A stretch of DNA of 64,000 nt, from the NCBI GenBank assembly GCA_003235365.1, contig QJWJ01000522.1, positions 20,701-84,700 of the forward strand. The letters are read 5' to 3'. The stretch's first letter is position 1. The number at the start of each line of letters is the position of its first letter. Position numbers and translations under genes: made by a program. The notes beneath the pieces are model-generated. The model was not told the origin of the DNA. It saw only the letters and a list, made by a program, of their open reading frames with translations, and searched no databases. This document shows positions 1-8,307 of this stretch, one piece after another. This DNA is from Deltaproteobacteria bacterium. GTDB lineage: Bacteria > Myxococcota_A > Polyangia > Polyangiales > Polyangiaceae.

Positions 1-194
1 TGCGCTGCGCAGAGCGGTCATCGGCGGAGCATGGCCGCAGCCGCCCGACCGAATGCCGCGACCGTGGGCCAGAGCCCGTTCGCGGACGACACACGCGAAT
101 CGGGCCTCGAGACGTCGTCAGCGCGATTCCGCCACCGAACTGAAAACCCAATAAATGCAATATGATGAACCGCTCCAACGCGCGAGTCATCAGA

Positions 195-225
195 TTTACC
201 TTGCGCAACAGTTAACCTTGGTAAA
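195..225 (+). promoter_or_regulatory. Putative operator upstream of the MarR-type gene
   Basis: TTAACCTTGGTAAA at 212-225 is an imperfect palindrome (six-base arms, one mismatch, two-base spacer). It ends 10 bases before the start codon at 236. A related half-site run, TTTACCTTG at 195-203, lies 17 bases upstream in the same orientation. MarR-family proteins are dimers that usually bind palindromes over their own promoter, so an autoregulatory operator is inferred. Binding is not shown. Confidence 0.35.
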
Positions 226-235
226 TAGTTTCCCC

Positions 236-682
236 ATGGCAACTCCTGACCTACAGCACGTGCACGAGGCAATCGCGCATTTGCGGCGGTTGACGGAGCT
301 GTTTCAGAAGCGCCGCGCCCAGCTCGCCTCCGAGGCGGGGTTGACCGAGCAGCAATGGGAGGTGCTCGAACAGATCTCGAGCGAGCATTTCATGCCGAGC
401 ATGTTCGCCAAGAAGCGTGAAAGTTCAGCCGCCGCGGTCTCGAAGATCATTCGTCAACTCGTCGACAAGGGACTCGTGACCGTTTCACTGGCCGAACAGG
501 ATGCTCGCCAGCGCCGCTACGAACTGACCGGCAAGGGCGATCAAGTGATTGCAAGCCTCCGGCAAAGTCGCCAAGAAGCAATCGACAAGGTTTGGATGCA
601 CCAGGACGAGGGGGCTCTGCGGTCCTTCAACGAACTGGCGGGCAACTTGAGTAAGGAACTCGAAGCGCTGCTGCGCGCCTGA
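236..682 (+). CDS. MarR-family transcriptional regulator
   Basis: This 148-residue protein has the size and layout of a MarR winged-helix regulator: an N-terminal helix around HLRRLTELFQKRRAQLA, a helix-turn-helix around AGLTEQQWEVLEQI and SAAAVSKIIRQLVDKGLV, the wing with AEQDARQRRYELT, and a C-terminal dimerisation helix. I chose the ATG at 236 rather than the in-frame one at 155, because the first 27 codons would cross the palindrome and look unlike the family. It lies 71 bases upstream of leuC on the same strand. It may control the isopropylmalate isomerase genes or its own promoter. The ligand is unknown. Confidence 0.8.
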   Translation: MATPDLQHVHEAIAHLRRLTELFQKRRAQLASEAGLTEQQWEVLEQISSEHFMPSMFAKKRESSAAAVSKIIRQLVDKGLVTVSLAEQDARQRRYELTGKGDQVIASLRQSRQEAIDKVWMHQDEGALRSFNELAGNLSKELEALLRA

Positions 683-753
683 TGCGCGGTCGGCTGCGCC
701 GAACGATGGGCACGACGATTCGCTGGCCGGCGTGACTGGCCAAGGAGTGAACA

Positions 754-2172
754 ATGGGAAAAACGCTGTACGAAAAGGTCTTCGACGCACACACGGTTCG
801 CAAGCTGCCCTCCGGGCAATACCAGTTGCTGATGGGTCTGCACTTGATCCACGAGGTAACGTCACCCCAAGCATTCAGCATGCTCGAAGAGCGCGACCTG
901 GAGGTGATGATGCCCGAGCGCACGTTCGCCACCGTCGACCACATCGTGCCGACGAAGTCGCAACTGCGCCCGTTTGCGGACAACCTCGCCGAAGAGATGA
1001 TGGTCGCGTTGGAGAACAACGTCAGCCGTCACGGCATCCGCTTCTTCTCACCGCAGAAAGGTGAGCAGGGCATCGTGCACGTCGTCGGACCGGAGCAAGG
1101 GTTGACCCAACCAGGCATGACCATCTGCTGCGGCGACTCTCACACGTCGACTCACGGCGCCTTCGGCGCCATCGCGTTCGGTATCGGCACTTCGCAAGTG
1201 CGCGACGTCTTGGCAACCCAGACTCTGGCCATGGGCAAGCTCAAGGTGCGTCGCATCGAAGTCAATGGGAAGTTGCGCCCCGGCGTTTACGCGAAAGACG
1301 TAGCGCTCTACGTCATCCAGAAGCTGGGCGTCAAAGGCGGCGTCGGGTACGCCTACGAATACGCAGGCGAAGTGTTCGATGCGTTCTCGATGGAAGAACG
1401 CATGACGGTATGCAACATGAGCATCGAGGGCGGCGCGCGCTGTGGCTACGTCAACCCCGACCAGACCACCTACGACTATCTGAAGGGGCGCCCCTACAGC
1501 CCGAAAGGCGAGGCCTGGGAGCGGGCGGTCGACTATTGGGATTCGATCAAGAGCGATGCTGATGCCGACTACGACGAGGTCGTCGTTTACGATGCAGCGG
1601 ACATCGAGCCCGTGGTCACCTGGGGCATCACACCAGCACAGTCGATCGCGGTGGGCGACACCATTCCAGCCCAAGACGCGTTCAGTGCCGACGAGAGAGA
1701 TACGGTCCAGGAAGCTTACCGCTACATGTCGTTGGAACCCGGTCAGCCCATCAAGGGGATGAAGGTCGATGTGGCGTTCATCGGTTCCTGCACGAATGGT
1801 CGATTGAGCGACTTCGAGGCCGTGGTGAAGTTGCTGCAGGGCAGTGGCCTGAAAGTGAAGGACGGCGTACGAGCTCTGGTGGTCCCCGGCTCTCAGCGCT
1901 TGCGAGAGGAGCTCGTGGAAAAGGGCTACGACAAGATCTTCACCGAGTCCGGCTTCGAATTTCGGGAAGCGGGTTGTTCGATGTGCTTGGCGATGAATCC
2001 GGACAAGCTCGTAGGCCGAGAGGTCTGCGCGTCGTCGTCGAACCGCAACTTCAAGGGTCGGCAGGGTTCGTCGACGGGTCGCACTCTGCTGATGAGCCCG
2101 GCCATGGTCGCTGCTGCCGCCATTCGCGGTGAAGTCGCCGACGCGCGTGAAGTGTTCGAAGTAAACGCCTGA
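754..2172 (+). CDS. leuC: 3-isopropylmalate dehydratase large subunit
   Basis: LeuC, the large subunit of isopropylmalate isomerase, carries out the second leucine-specific step: 2-isopropylmalate to 3-isopropylmalate via isopropylmaleate, in the cytoplasm. The 472-residue length is normal. The three 4Fe-4S cysteines typical of the aconitase superfamily are present: C346 in GSCTNGR, and C408 and C411 in GCSMC. The N-terminal CCGDSHTSTHGAFG substrate and cluster motif is also present. A good ribosome binding site (AAGGAGTG) precedes the ATG. It is followed directly by leuD, so the heterodimer is co-transcribed. A close homologue acting on another 2-alkylmalate (homoaconitase-like) cannot be excluded by eye. 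Confidence 0.95.
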   Translation: MGKTLYEKVFDAHTVRKLPSGQYQLLMGLHLIHEVTSPQAFSMLEERDLEVMMPERTFATVDHIVPTKSQLRPFADNLAEEMMVALENNVSRHGIRFFSPQKGEQGIVHVVGPEQGLTQPGMTICCGDSHTSTHGAFGAIAFGIGTSQVRDVLATQTLAMGKLKVRRIEVNGKLRPGVYAKDVALYVIQKLGVKGGVGYAYEYAGEVFDAFSMEERMTVCNMSIEGGARCGYVNPDQTTYDYLKGRPYSPKGEAWERAVDYWDSIKSDADADYDEVVVYDAADIEPVVTWGITPAQSIAVGDTIPAQDAFSADERDTVQEAYRYMSLEPGQPIKGMKVDVAFIGSCTNGRLSDFEAVVKLLQGSGLKVKDGVRALVVPGSQRLREELVEKGYDKIFTESGFEFREAGCSMCLAMNPDKLVGREVCASSSNRNFKGRQGSSTGRTLLMSPAMVAAAAIRGEVADAREVFEVNA

Positions 2173-2204
2173 TGGTGCGCAACGAATCGACTGGAGCAAG
2201 ACAA

Positions 2205-2822
2205 ATGGAAGACACCAAACGAGTTGTGATCTCTGGCCGCGCCATCCCCGTTCGCGGCAACGACATCGACACGGACCGCATCATCCCGGCCCGTTTCCTG
2301 CGCACGACGGTATTCGACGGTCTCGGTGAGCACGCTTTCGAAGACGACCGTGAGCAGCTTCGACAGGCTGATCAGGTCCATCCTTTCGACGACTCGAAGT
2401 ACCAAGGGTCGAGCATCTTGCTCGTCAACAAGAACTTCGGCTGCGGCTCGTCGCGCGAACACGCGCCCCAAGCGATCATGCGTTGGGGCAAAGGTATTCG
2501 CCTGATCATCGGCGAAAGCTTCGCCGAGATCTTCTATGGCAATTGCATCGCCCTGGGGATCCCCTGCCCCGTCGTGGACGCCAAGGGTGTCGAGACACTG
2601 ATGAGCGCCGTCGAAGCCAACCCCGACCTGGAGCTGACGGTCGACCTACGGGAAAAAGAGATCCGTTGCGGTGATGTTCGGATCCCCATCGACATGCCGG
2701 ACGGACCACGGACTGCGTTTGTCGAAGGCACCTGGGACTCGACCACCGAGCTACTCGGCGGAGCCGAGCAGATCCGCGAGACAGCCGCAGGCCTGCCCTA
2801 CATGCGAGGGTTTGCGAACTGA
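2205..2822 (+). CDS. leuD: 3-isopropylmalate dehydratase small subunit
   Basis: LeuD, the swivel-domain subunit that completes isopropylmalate isomerase with LeuC. It shows GNDIDTDRIIPARFL near the N-terminus and the GCGSSREHAP substrate-binding loop. From the ATG at 2205 it is 205 residues, normal for LeuD, with GGAG about eight bases upstream. An alternative ATG at 2172 overlaps the leuC stop codon and would add 11 residues. I prefer 2205 for its ribosome binding site and family length. The pair forms an operon with leuC. No leuB or leuA lies nearby. Confidence 0.93.
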   Translation: MEDTKRVVISGRAIPVRGNDIDTDRIIPARFLRTTVFDGLGEHAFEDDREQLRQADQVHPFDDSKYQGSSILLVNKNFGCGSSREHAPQAIMRWGKGIRLIIGESFAEIFYGNCIALGIPCPVVDAKGVETLMSAVEANPDLELTVDLREKEIRCGDVRIPIDMPDGPRTAFVEGTWDSTTELLGGAEQIRETAAGLPYMRGFAN

Positions 2823-2835
2823 TCGTCACTGAGCG

Positions 2836-2857
2836 CGCCCCGGCCCAGGCCGGGGCG
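2836..2857. terminator. Probable bidirectional terminator hairpin
   Basis: A perfect ten-base GC stem (CGCCCCGGCC / GGCCGGGGCG) with a two-base centre lies between the convergent leuD and RRM-protein genes. No clear T tract follows on either side, so rho-independence is uncertain. Confidence 0.55.
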
Positions 2858-2917
2858 TCTCACATCGCATCCACGGAGTCCCGCAAGGACCCCGCGAAAA
2901 CGAGCACCCCGTCGAGA

Positions 2918-3406
2918 TCAGTAGTCGCTGTCGCCGTAGCCGCCGCGACCGCCGCGACCGCCGCCGCGACCGCCACCGCGGCCACCGCCGCGACCGCCAC
3001 CGCCGCCGCGACCGCCACCGCCGCCGCGACCGCCGCCGCCGCCACCGCGACCGCCGCCACCGCCTCCGAAGCCGCCACCGCCTCCGAAGCCGCCACCGCC
3101 GCCTCCACCACCGCCGCCGCGGCCGCCGCCGAAGCCACCGCCACCCCCAGCTCGGGGTTGACGCTCTTGCGCCTCGTTGACGGCAATACGCCGACCATCG
3201 AGCTCCGTTCCGTTCATCTCGTTGATGGCCTGTTCAGCTGAACCATCTTGCTTGAACGTCACGAACCCGAACCCGCGCGATCGTCCCGTCTGTGCGTCGG
3301 TGATGACCACCGCTTCCTCGACTTCGCCAAAACGCTCGAAAGCGGAGCGAAGCGCCCACTCGTCAGTACCCCAGCTGAGGCTGCCGACGAACACTTTTCT
3401 CGTCAC
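2918..3406 (-). CDS. RRM-domain RNA-binding protein with glycine-rich tail
   Basis: 162 residues. One RNA recognition motif occupies about residues 3-80, with RNP2 (KVFVGSL) and RNP1 (RGFGFVTF) at canonical spacing. An almost pure Gly/Arg tail with a few Phe follows from about residue 87, ending GYGDSDY. This is the architecture of bacterial and cyanobacterial Rbp proteins and plant glycine-rich RNA-binding proteins, often linked to cold or RNA chaperoning. RNA binding is well supported, the physiological role is not. The tail is encoded by a CCGCCACC-like low-complexity tract that also creates a long spurious Ala/Val-rich reading frame. A 131-base gap separates it from the upstream TerB-like gene on the same strand. 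Confidence 0.88.
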   Translation of the reverse strand: MTRKVFVGSLSWGTDEWALRSAFERFGEVEEAVVITDAQTGRSRGFGFVTFKQDGSAEQAINEMNGTELDGRRIAVNEAQERQPRAGGGGGFGGGRGGGGGGGGGGFGGGGGFGGGGGGRGGGGGGRGGGGGRGGGGGRGGGRGGGRGGGRGGRGGYGDSDY

Positions 3407-3537
3407 TGTCTAATATCCTCGTTGCTCGGCGAAATGCCGACCACGTTGCGGTAGCTAGGCAACGCCCATGGGTCAATCAGAATCGCCCACCGCGCTGCAA
3501 ACCACTCCCGGGCGAGAGTTCCGCTTTGGTCAGGGCC

Positions 3538-3951
3538 TCAGCGCGCCACGGCGCGCACCAAATCCGCCGCCGTTTCACCATCAATTTCCAACGCTTCGGC
3601 CATCTGTAGGATGAGCTCGCGCTCGCTCGTACGAATCCTGCCATCGGCACCGATGACCTGAATGGCGAGCAGAAGCGCATGCCGGCGCTGGGCCGGCGCG
3701 AGCGCTTCGCGGACCCGTCGCAGTCGAGCGGAGCGATCGGATGCGGCCAGCGCCGCCCGGGCCGTATCGACGCCTGCTTGCGCCTGCTCTCGACTCACCG
3801 CGCCATTGGTGACTCGCGAGATGTTTCGAGCCAGCTCGGCCAGTTCCTCCGAACTGACGTCGCCATCCGCCTCGGCCGCCAGAACCATCACGTCGATCAG
3901 CGCATTCGTTTGTGTATCGGTCAGTTGCTGAATGAATTCGAGCTCGCTCAT
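3538..3951 (-). CDS. TerB-like (tellurite-resistance fold) protein
   Basis: 137 cytoplasmic residues, all helical. They resemble the TerB/DjlA-N fold: an acidic motif AAEADGDVSSEELAEL near residues 25-40 is mirrored by QVIGADGRIRTSERELIL near residues 100-117. These two DG-S-E motifs are the pseudo-symmetric metal-binding pairs of the family. The start at 3951 (MSELEFIQQ) is chosen because the upstream in-frame extension to 4062 looks non-coding. Proteins of this type are common and usually uncharacterised. Tellurite resistance should not be assumed without ter neighbours, and there are none here. Confidence 0.75.
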   Translation of the reverse strand: MSELEFIQQLTDTQTNALIDVMVLAAEADGDVSSEELAELARNISRVTNGAVSREQAQAGVDTARAALAASDRSARLRRVREALAPAQRRHALLLAIQVIGADGRIRTSERELILQMAEALEIDGETAADLVRAVAR

Positions 3952-4208
3952 GTTCGAGAGGATAACAGCAATTCGAACCTGGTCGCCCAGGCGAATGTCC
4001 AGGGGCCCTCCCCTCGACGCTCCTCGATCATCGGCATGGATTCGGCAACGAGATTGTTTCATTCGCGGCGCGTCAAATCTCTCGACTCACGCGGTTGCGT
4101 CCGCAGAAAATGCGGTATGGTGTGTTGGCGTTGTCAGACCGAGCGAAGCCCGGGGAACTCCTGACCGCAATTGGCGTAGTTGGCCCCAACCTTGCACCGG
4201 AGCCCCAC

Positions 4209-4457
4209 ATGAGCAAACCGAACACCGTCCTGACCGCGGAGCAGGCGCAAGAGTACGTCGAGCACCTCAACAATCGCTTGGGGCTCGGCGCCTTGCCGGA
4301 AGTCAACGTCATCACCGCTTCCGACGGCTCCTGGATCATCCGCTGGAACGACGCGGAAGAGCACGGCGGAGCCATGACGGAGAAGCAGTGGCGGACGTGG
4401 CTGGATAGGCGGTTCGGGCCGGGTCTGGAAGAGCGCCTCGCGACCAGCGAAGGGTGA
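4209..4457 (+). CDS. Hypothetical protein
   Basis: An 82-residue soluble protein I do not recognise. It is acidic and Trp-rich at the C-terminus (SDGSWIIRWND, KQWRTWLDRRFGPGLEERL). The ATG at 4209 is preferred over the one at 4095 because the upstream 38 codons look unlike protein. The ribosome binding site is weak. It is convergent with the YkgJ-type gene. Confidence 0.5.
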   Translation: MSKPNTVLTAEQAQEYVEHLNNRLGLGALPEVNVITASDGSWIIRWNDAEEHGGAMTEKQWRTWLDRRFGPGLEERLATSEG

Positions 4458-4531
4458 GGTCGGGCGAGTCGGCGTTTCGCTGCTGCCAGTGTCGGCATCA
4501 CGCATTTCTTGCGGGCCGTACGCGCTTGGAC

Positions 4532-5263
4532 CTACTCGTTTGCGGGCCGAAACCCACTGGCCTCGGAGCTCGGGAAATCGCTGGCGACGCTCAGGCCTGG
4601 GAGTGCGACCGCGACGGCATCGGCGCCCGGACCAACTGTCGGCAACTCGAGTGTCTCGTAGAACGCTCCGTCGTCGAGAAGTCGCTTGCCTACGCGGCGC
4701 CGCAAACGCTGACTCCGATTGAACGCCACGACACGCTGAGTGAAGCGGACGAGCTCCGCCTCTTGAGTTGCCGCTTGCCGCGCGACGTTCCGGACGTTTT
4801 GCTGGGCCGCCCAGGTATGCTCACAGTCGCGAATGTCCAACAGGCGCAAGCGTCGAACGCCACCCCGGCGCCCCAGAGTCACTGAGAACGGGTAGCCACG
4901 ACAGCTCATGGGCCGATCGGCGTGCACGGAACACTCGTTCGCCGCGAGAAAGCGACAGGCTTCGTCACGCCACGCCAACGTCATCAAGCGACGTCCCTCC
5001 GGGAGAACCACGAAACTCTCCGGCTCGCCGGTCATGTCGACCTCGGTGGGTGAAAGCCAGTCGACGAGCTCTGATGGCGGCCGACCGGTGGCCAGCACGA
5101 GCCGCGCGAGGTCCACGTCGGTCAGCGGCACCCGGAACTGTCGGCAACAATTGCCGCAGCGAGTGCAGTGAAAACGTAGGTGCCGCAGGCCGTGAGCCAC
5201 GTGCCCCGATACCACATGCCGGTGCTGGTTCTGCCTGGATTCCCGCAGTACGGTTGCGCCCAT
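4532..5263 (-). CDS. YkgJ-type Fe/Zn cysteine-cluster protein
   Basis: 243 residues. The N-terminal CTRCGNCC (C33, C36, C39, C40) plus downstream CRFLAANECSVHADRPMSC and a further Cys in DCEHTW form the YkgJ/CxxCxxCC cysteine-cluster signature, thought to bind a metal or Fe-S cluster. No biochemical function is established for most members. The start at 5263 (MGATVLRES) leaves a 42-base gap to the divergent membrane-protein gene at 5306. A longer frame reaching 5497 would overlap that gene's coding region, so I reject it. Confidence 0.75.
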   Translation of the reverse strand: MGATVLRESRQNQHRHVVSGHVAHGLRHLRFHCTRCGNCCRQFRVPLTDVDLARLVLATGRPPSELVDWLSPTEVDMTGEPESFVVLPEGRRLMTLAWRDEACRFLAANECSVHADRPMSCRGYPFSVTLGRRGGVRRLRLLDIRDCEHTWAAQQNVRNVARQAATQEAELVRFTQRVVAFNRSQRLRRRVGKRLLDDGAFYETLELPTVGPGADAVAVALPGLSVASDFPSSEASGFRPANE

Positions 5264-5305
5264 CAAACGGCGCCCGCCCCACTCCCAAGGCCAGCGCCCG
5301 TATCC

Positions 5306-5698
5306 ATGAATCGCTCCGAACTCCTCGAAGCCGTGCGCAGCATCATCCGACGCATGAGTTGGGGGTCGGGGCTCGCCAAGGCCTGGTCGGTGTCGATGAC
5401 CGGCGCACTCGTAACCGTCGCAACCATCCCCGAGCATGCGCGTTGGGCGTGGTTCGGCGTGCTCGTCCAACTCACCTTCTGGGCGCTGGACGCTCACCTC
5501 GTTCGTCAGCGGCGGCTATTCGAGAAGATGTACGACGTGGCCGAGATGGCCCCGGAGTCACAGCTCGACTTCAGCATGGACACCAAAGCCGTCGACAGCG
5601 AGGCAGACGCGTGGGTCTCGGTGCTGTTCAGTACGGCGGTGGCGCCCTATCACGGTGCGATCGTCGCCGGCGTGGTCGTTTGGTTGTTGTTGCGCTGA
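5306..5698 (+). CDS. Small predicted membrane protein
   Basis: 130 residues, with hydrophobic segments at about 28-43, 48-63 and at the very C-terminus (IVAGVVVWLLLR). The stretch TFWALDAHLVRQRRLFEKMYD resembles a widespread family of small unknown membrane proteins with a conserved W-LDA-YLRQER-F--LYD motif after the second helix. That resemblance is from memory. The start is MNRSELLEA at 5306, and upstream in-frame codons are rejected. It is divergent from the Cys-cluster gene. No function is assigned. Confidence 0.6.
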   Translation: MNRSELLEAVRSIIRRMSWGSGLAKAWSVSMTGALVTVATIPEHARWAWFGVLVQLTFWALDAHLVRQRRLFEKMYDVAEMAPESQLDFSMDTKAVDSEADAWVSVLFSTAVAPYHGAIVAGVVVWLLLR

Positions 5699-5756
5699 TC
5701 CACGCAGCTGACTCACCGCTCGTGAATCCAGCGAGGAGCAACGGCGCTCAGGCGAC

Positions 5757-6185
5757 TCACCCTCCAACGGCGGGCGACACCGCGGGGTCCTCCGGACGCT
5801 TGTTCCACTTGCCCCAGTAGTTGACCAAGTCGGTGAGCATTTCTTCGAGTTCTGCGAAGTCCATCGGCTTGACGACGTAGCCGTTGGCGTGATGGTGATA
5901 CGCCAGGAATCGATCGGTCGGTGATCCCGACGTCGTCAGCATCACGATGGGCACTCGCCGGCCAGCCTCGGTCTTCTTGACGTGCTGTAGTACCTCGATG
6001 CCGCTCATTCGCGGCATGTTGATGTCGAGCAAGACCAAATCGAGCGACGCGGCGGTATCGCCGGTCAAGCGAGCTACCGCCTCTTCGCCGTTGACCACCC
6101 GCTCGACGTTCGACACCAACGAGGTCAACGTGAACTTGATGAGCTCTGCGTGCTCATCATTGTCCTCCACGAGCAGGACCCGCAT
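5757..6185 (-). CDS. Single-domain response regulator (CheY/Rcp1-like)
   Basis: 142 residues forming one receiver domain: MRVLLVEDND with the acidic pair, phospho-acceptor Asp in LDLVLLDINMPRMSG, Thr in VPIVMLTTSG, Lys in GYVVKPMDF. The C-terminal extension (LVNYWGKWNKRPED) resembles Rcp1-type regulators that partner phytochrome-like or HAMP kinases. There is no output domain. It lies 207 bases downstream of the HAMP histidine kinase on the same strand, separated by a strong palindrome, so it may be partly uncoupled from the kinase operon. The ATG at 6185 is chosen over a GTG at 6215. Confidence 0.85.
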   Translation of the reverse strand: MRVLLVEDNDEHAELIKFTLTSLVSNVERVVNGEEAVARLTGDTAASLDLVLLDINMPRMSGIEVLQHVKKTEAGRRVPIVMLTTSGSPTDRFLAYHHHANGYVVKPMDFAELEEMLTDLVNYWGKWNKRPEDPAVSPAVGG

Positions 6186-6235
6186 TTCGTCTGAAACGGC
6201 TCCGTCTCGGCACACTTAACCCCGACTGCCTCGCT

Positions 6236-6268
6236 GAATGAGCGTTCGCGATTCGCGAACGCTCATTC
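6236..6268. repeat. 33-bp near-perfect palindrome between kinase and response regulator genes
   Basis: Arms GAATGAGCGTTCGCGA (6236-6251) and its exact reverse complement (6253-6268) flank a single T. On the minus strand it follows the kinase stop codon (6392) and precedes the regulator start (6185). No T tract follows on either strand, so it is not a textbook rho-independent terminator. It could be an RNA-processing or stability hairpin, an attenuator or an operator. Confidence 0.7.
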
Positions 6269-6391
6269 GATGCAACAGAGAACGGAGTCGAGAAAGCGAC
6301 TGCAACGGGGGCGGTTTTTCGGGCACTCACCAAACGGCGGCCTGAAGAACTGCCCGACAAACGTGCTCGCCCATTTGGCTGTGGGAGACTG

Positions 6392-8296
6392 TCAGGCGGA
6401 CAGCGACACCTGTTTGTTCTGACTGCCAGACGTTGACGACGTGGCTGGAATACCCCGTGGAGATGTATCGGGGAAGGACAGGTGAAAGGCACACCCGTCC
6501 CCCTCTCCGCGAGACTGCACCCAGACTCTTCCTCCGTGGCTGCGCATGACCTTCTCCACGATCGCCAGCCCCACTCCCGTGCCTGCTTGGGTGTTGTCCA
6601 ATCGCTGAAACAACGCAAACATGCGTTCGTGAAACTCCGGAGCAACTCCGGGACCACGGTCTTTCACGACGACGATCGATTCCGCTCCGTCCCGATGACC
6701 TTCCACGGTGATGGTGCTGGTGTCCGCTGACGCGCGCCCGTACTTCATCGCATTGGTCAACAGATTGTCCATGACCTGCATGAAGCGCGACGGGTTCGCG
6801 CTGACATTCGGAAGCGACTCGATGATCAACTCGAACCCTGCTTGCTCGAGCCGCATCTGATTGGCCCGCTTCCACTCTTCGAGCAGCGGACTCGGGTCGA
6901 ACGTCGTGACCTCCAGGTCGATCCGCCCGACCCTGCTCAGGTCCAACAAGTCGTCGATGAGATTCGCCATGCGTCGGTTGGCACTTTCGATCGTATCGAG
7001 CTTGCTCAACGCCTCTTCGATCCGCCCCTGGTCCGCCAAGCGTCGGATCATTCCGAGGAACCCACTACTGGTGACGACGGGCGACTTCAAGTCGTGGGAA
7101 ACCGTGTAGACGAATTGCTCCAGTTCCGCGTTGGACTTCTCCAGCTGGCGTTGGTTTCGAGCGAGTTCAGCCGTCAGATGGCGGGCGCGTTCGAGCAACG
7201 CTTTCGTCTCGAGATTGCGCCTTCGAAAGACGTCTGCTGCTTTGGCCATCTGCCCGATCTCGTCGACGCGGTCCGTCGCTGGAATGTCGGCAGCTCGATC
7301 CTCCGAAAGCTCCGTCAGCGTGCGGGCAATGGCACTGATGGGTCCAGACAGGTTTCGCGTCAACAACCACGCGATGATTCCCGCCGCTGCCAGGGCAGCA
7401 AAGCCCACGACCACGACCCGCAACTGAGTCTGGACGGCGCGACGGGAGAACTCCTCGGAGATGGGATCGACTTCATTGAGGATCAGTTCTCGGAGTTCGG
7501 TGGACACGTGACCGAATTCCATGGCCTCTCCAGCCATCACCACACCCGTCAAGTGAAGGTAGCTACGAGTGGCTTGGACGATACGAGTGAACACTCCGAG
7601 GTACTGCTCCGCATACCGAAGTTCCGGGTACTGTCCAGTCGGGTTGGCGCCATCGATGGCATAGCGCCGCGCAGCGTTCTGGACGGCTCGTTCGGCGCCG
7701 GTGAGCAACGCGAACCGTGGGTGATGGAGGTACTTGAACAGCGCTACCTCTGCTTCCTTCATCGCTTTCTCGAGCGCGAGCCGAGCTCCAGCGTCGAGGA
7801 GTTCGGGCCTCGCCGCGGCGCTCAGCAGTGCATCATCGAACTTCGACATGGTCGATGCCGCCGCCTGGTACACGAGTTCTCGACGCAGTTCACGTTCTTC
7901 CACGGCTTGCTCGAACGTCTTGTCGTATTCGGCGAGGTGACCCTCCAGGCGCAGCACGAAGGCGCGCTCCTCCTCCGTCGAGCAGAGGCTACGCACCTTC
8001 ATCAAGTGCTGCTCGAGCTGGGCGCTACGTTGGCGAACGGTATCGGCAATGCTGCGGTGGCCGGAATAGGTATAGTGCAGCACATCGCGCTGCAACGCCG
8101 CCACGGCGCGGTCGACCTCGAGCACCGTCATCGCTCGCTCATTTACAGCACGCACTCCCTCGAATCGCTCTGACGCCCGACGTGCGTCGTAGAACGTGAT
8201 GGCGCCAACGACCCCCAAGAGCAGCACCATCAACAACAGCGAAGTGGTTACCTTCGCTCCGATCGAGAACTGGGCTAGATGTCGTCCTTGGACCAT
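6392..8296 (-). CDS. Membrane HAMP histidine kinase
   Basis: 634 residues from an ATG at 8296 preceded by GAGGGGG. Order: TM1 (about 13-35), a roughly 255-residue extracytoplasmic all-helical sensor, TM2 (about 293-313), HAMP, coiled coil, HisKA with the H-box TVSHDLKSPV (His about 401), and HATPase with the N box (VMDNLLTNAMKYG) and G boxes (DRGPGV, GTGVGLAI). The catalytic part is closest to phytochrome-type kinases that work with Rcp1-like receivers, which fits the downstream regulator. It starts 11 bases after the solute-binding protein gene, which suggests the binding protein may feed this sensor. Confidence 0.9.
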   Translation of the reverse strand: MVQGRHLAQFSIGAKVTTSLLLMVLLLGVVGAITFYDARRASERFEGVRAVNERAMTVLEVDRAVAALQRDVLHYTYSGHRSIADTVRQRSAQLEQHLMKVRSLCSTEEERAFVLRLEGHLAEYDKTFEQAVEERELRRELVYQAAASTMSKFDDALLSAAARPELLDAGARLALEKAMKEAEVALFKYLHHPRFALLTGAERAVQNAARRYAIDGANPTGQYPELRYAEQYLGVFTRIVQATRSYLHLTGVVMAGEAMEFGHVSTELRELILNEVDPISEEFSRRAVQTQLRVVVVGFAALAAAGIIAWLLTRNLSGPISAIARTLTELSEDRAADIPATDRVDEIGQMAKAADVFRRRNLETKALLERARHLTAELARNQRQLEKSNAELEQFVYTVSHDLKSPVVTSSGFLGMIRRLADQGRIEEALSKLDTIESANRRMANLIDDLLDLSRVGRIDLEVTTFDPSPLLEEWKRANQMRLEQAGFELIIESLPNVSANPSRFMQVMDNLLTNAMKYGRASADTSTITVEGHRDGAESIVVVKDRGPGVAPEFHERMFALFQRLDNTQAGTGVGLAIVEKVMRSHGGRVWVQSRGEGDGCAFHLSFPDTSPRGIPATSSTSGSQNKQVSLSA

Positions 8297-8307
8297 GGTG
8301 CGCCCCC

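Noticed and set aside
1048..2199. 383-residue minus-strand frame opposite leuC
   Set aside because: It is antisense to a clearly conserved gene and shows no domain.
2860..3198. Ala/Val-rich 112-residue minus-strand frame
   Set aside because: It is the alternative reading of the Gly-rich codon tract of the RRM protein and has no realistic composition.
3538..3951. Tellurite resistance locus
   Set aside because: There is only a TerB-like fold and no terA, terC, terD or terZ genes nearby.
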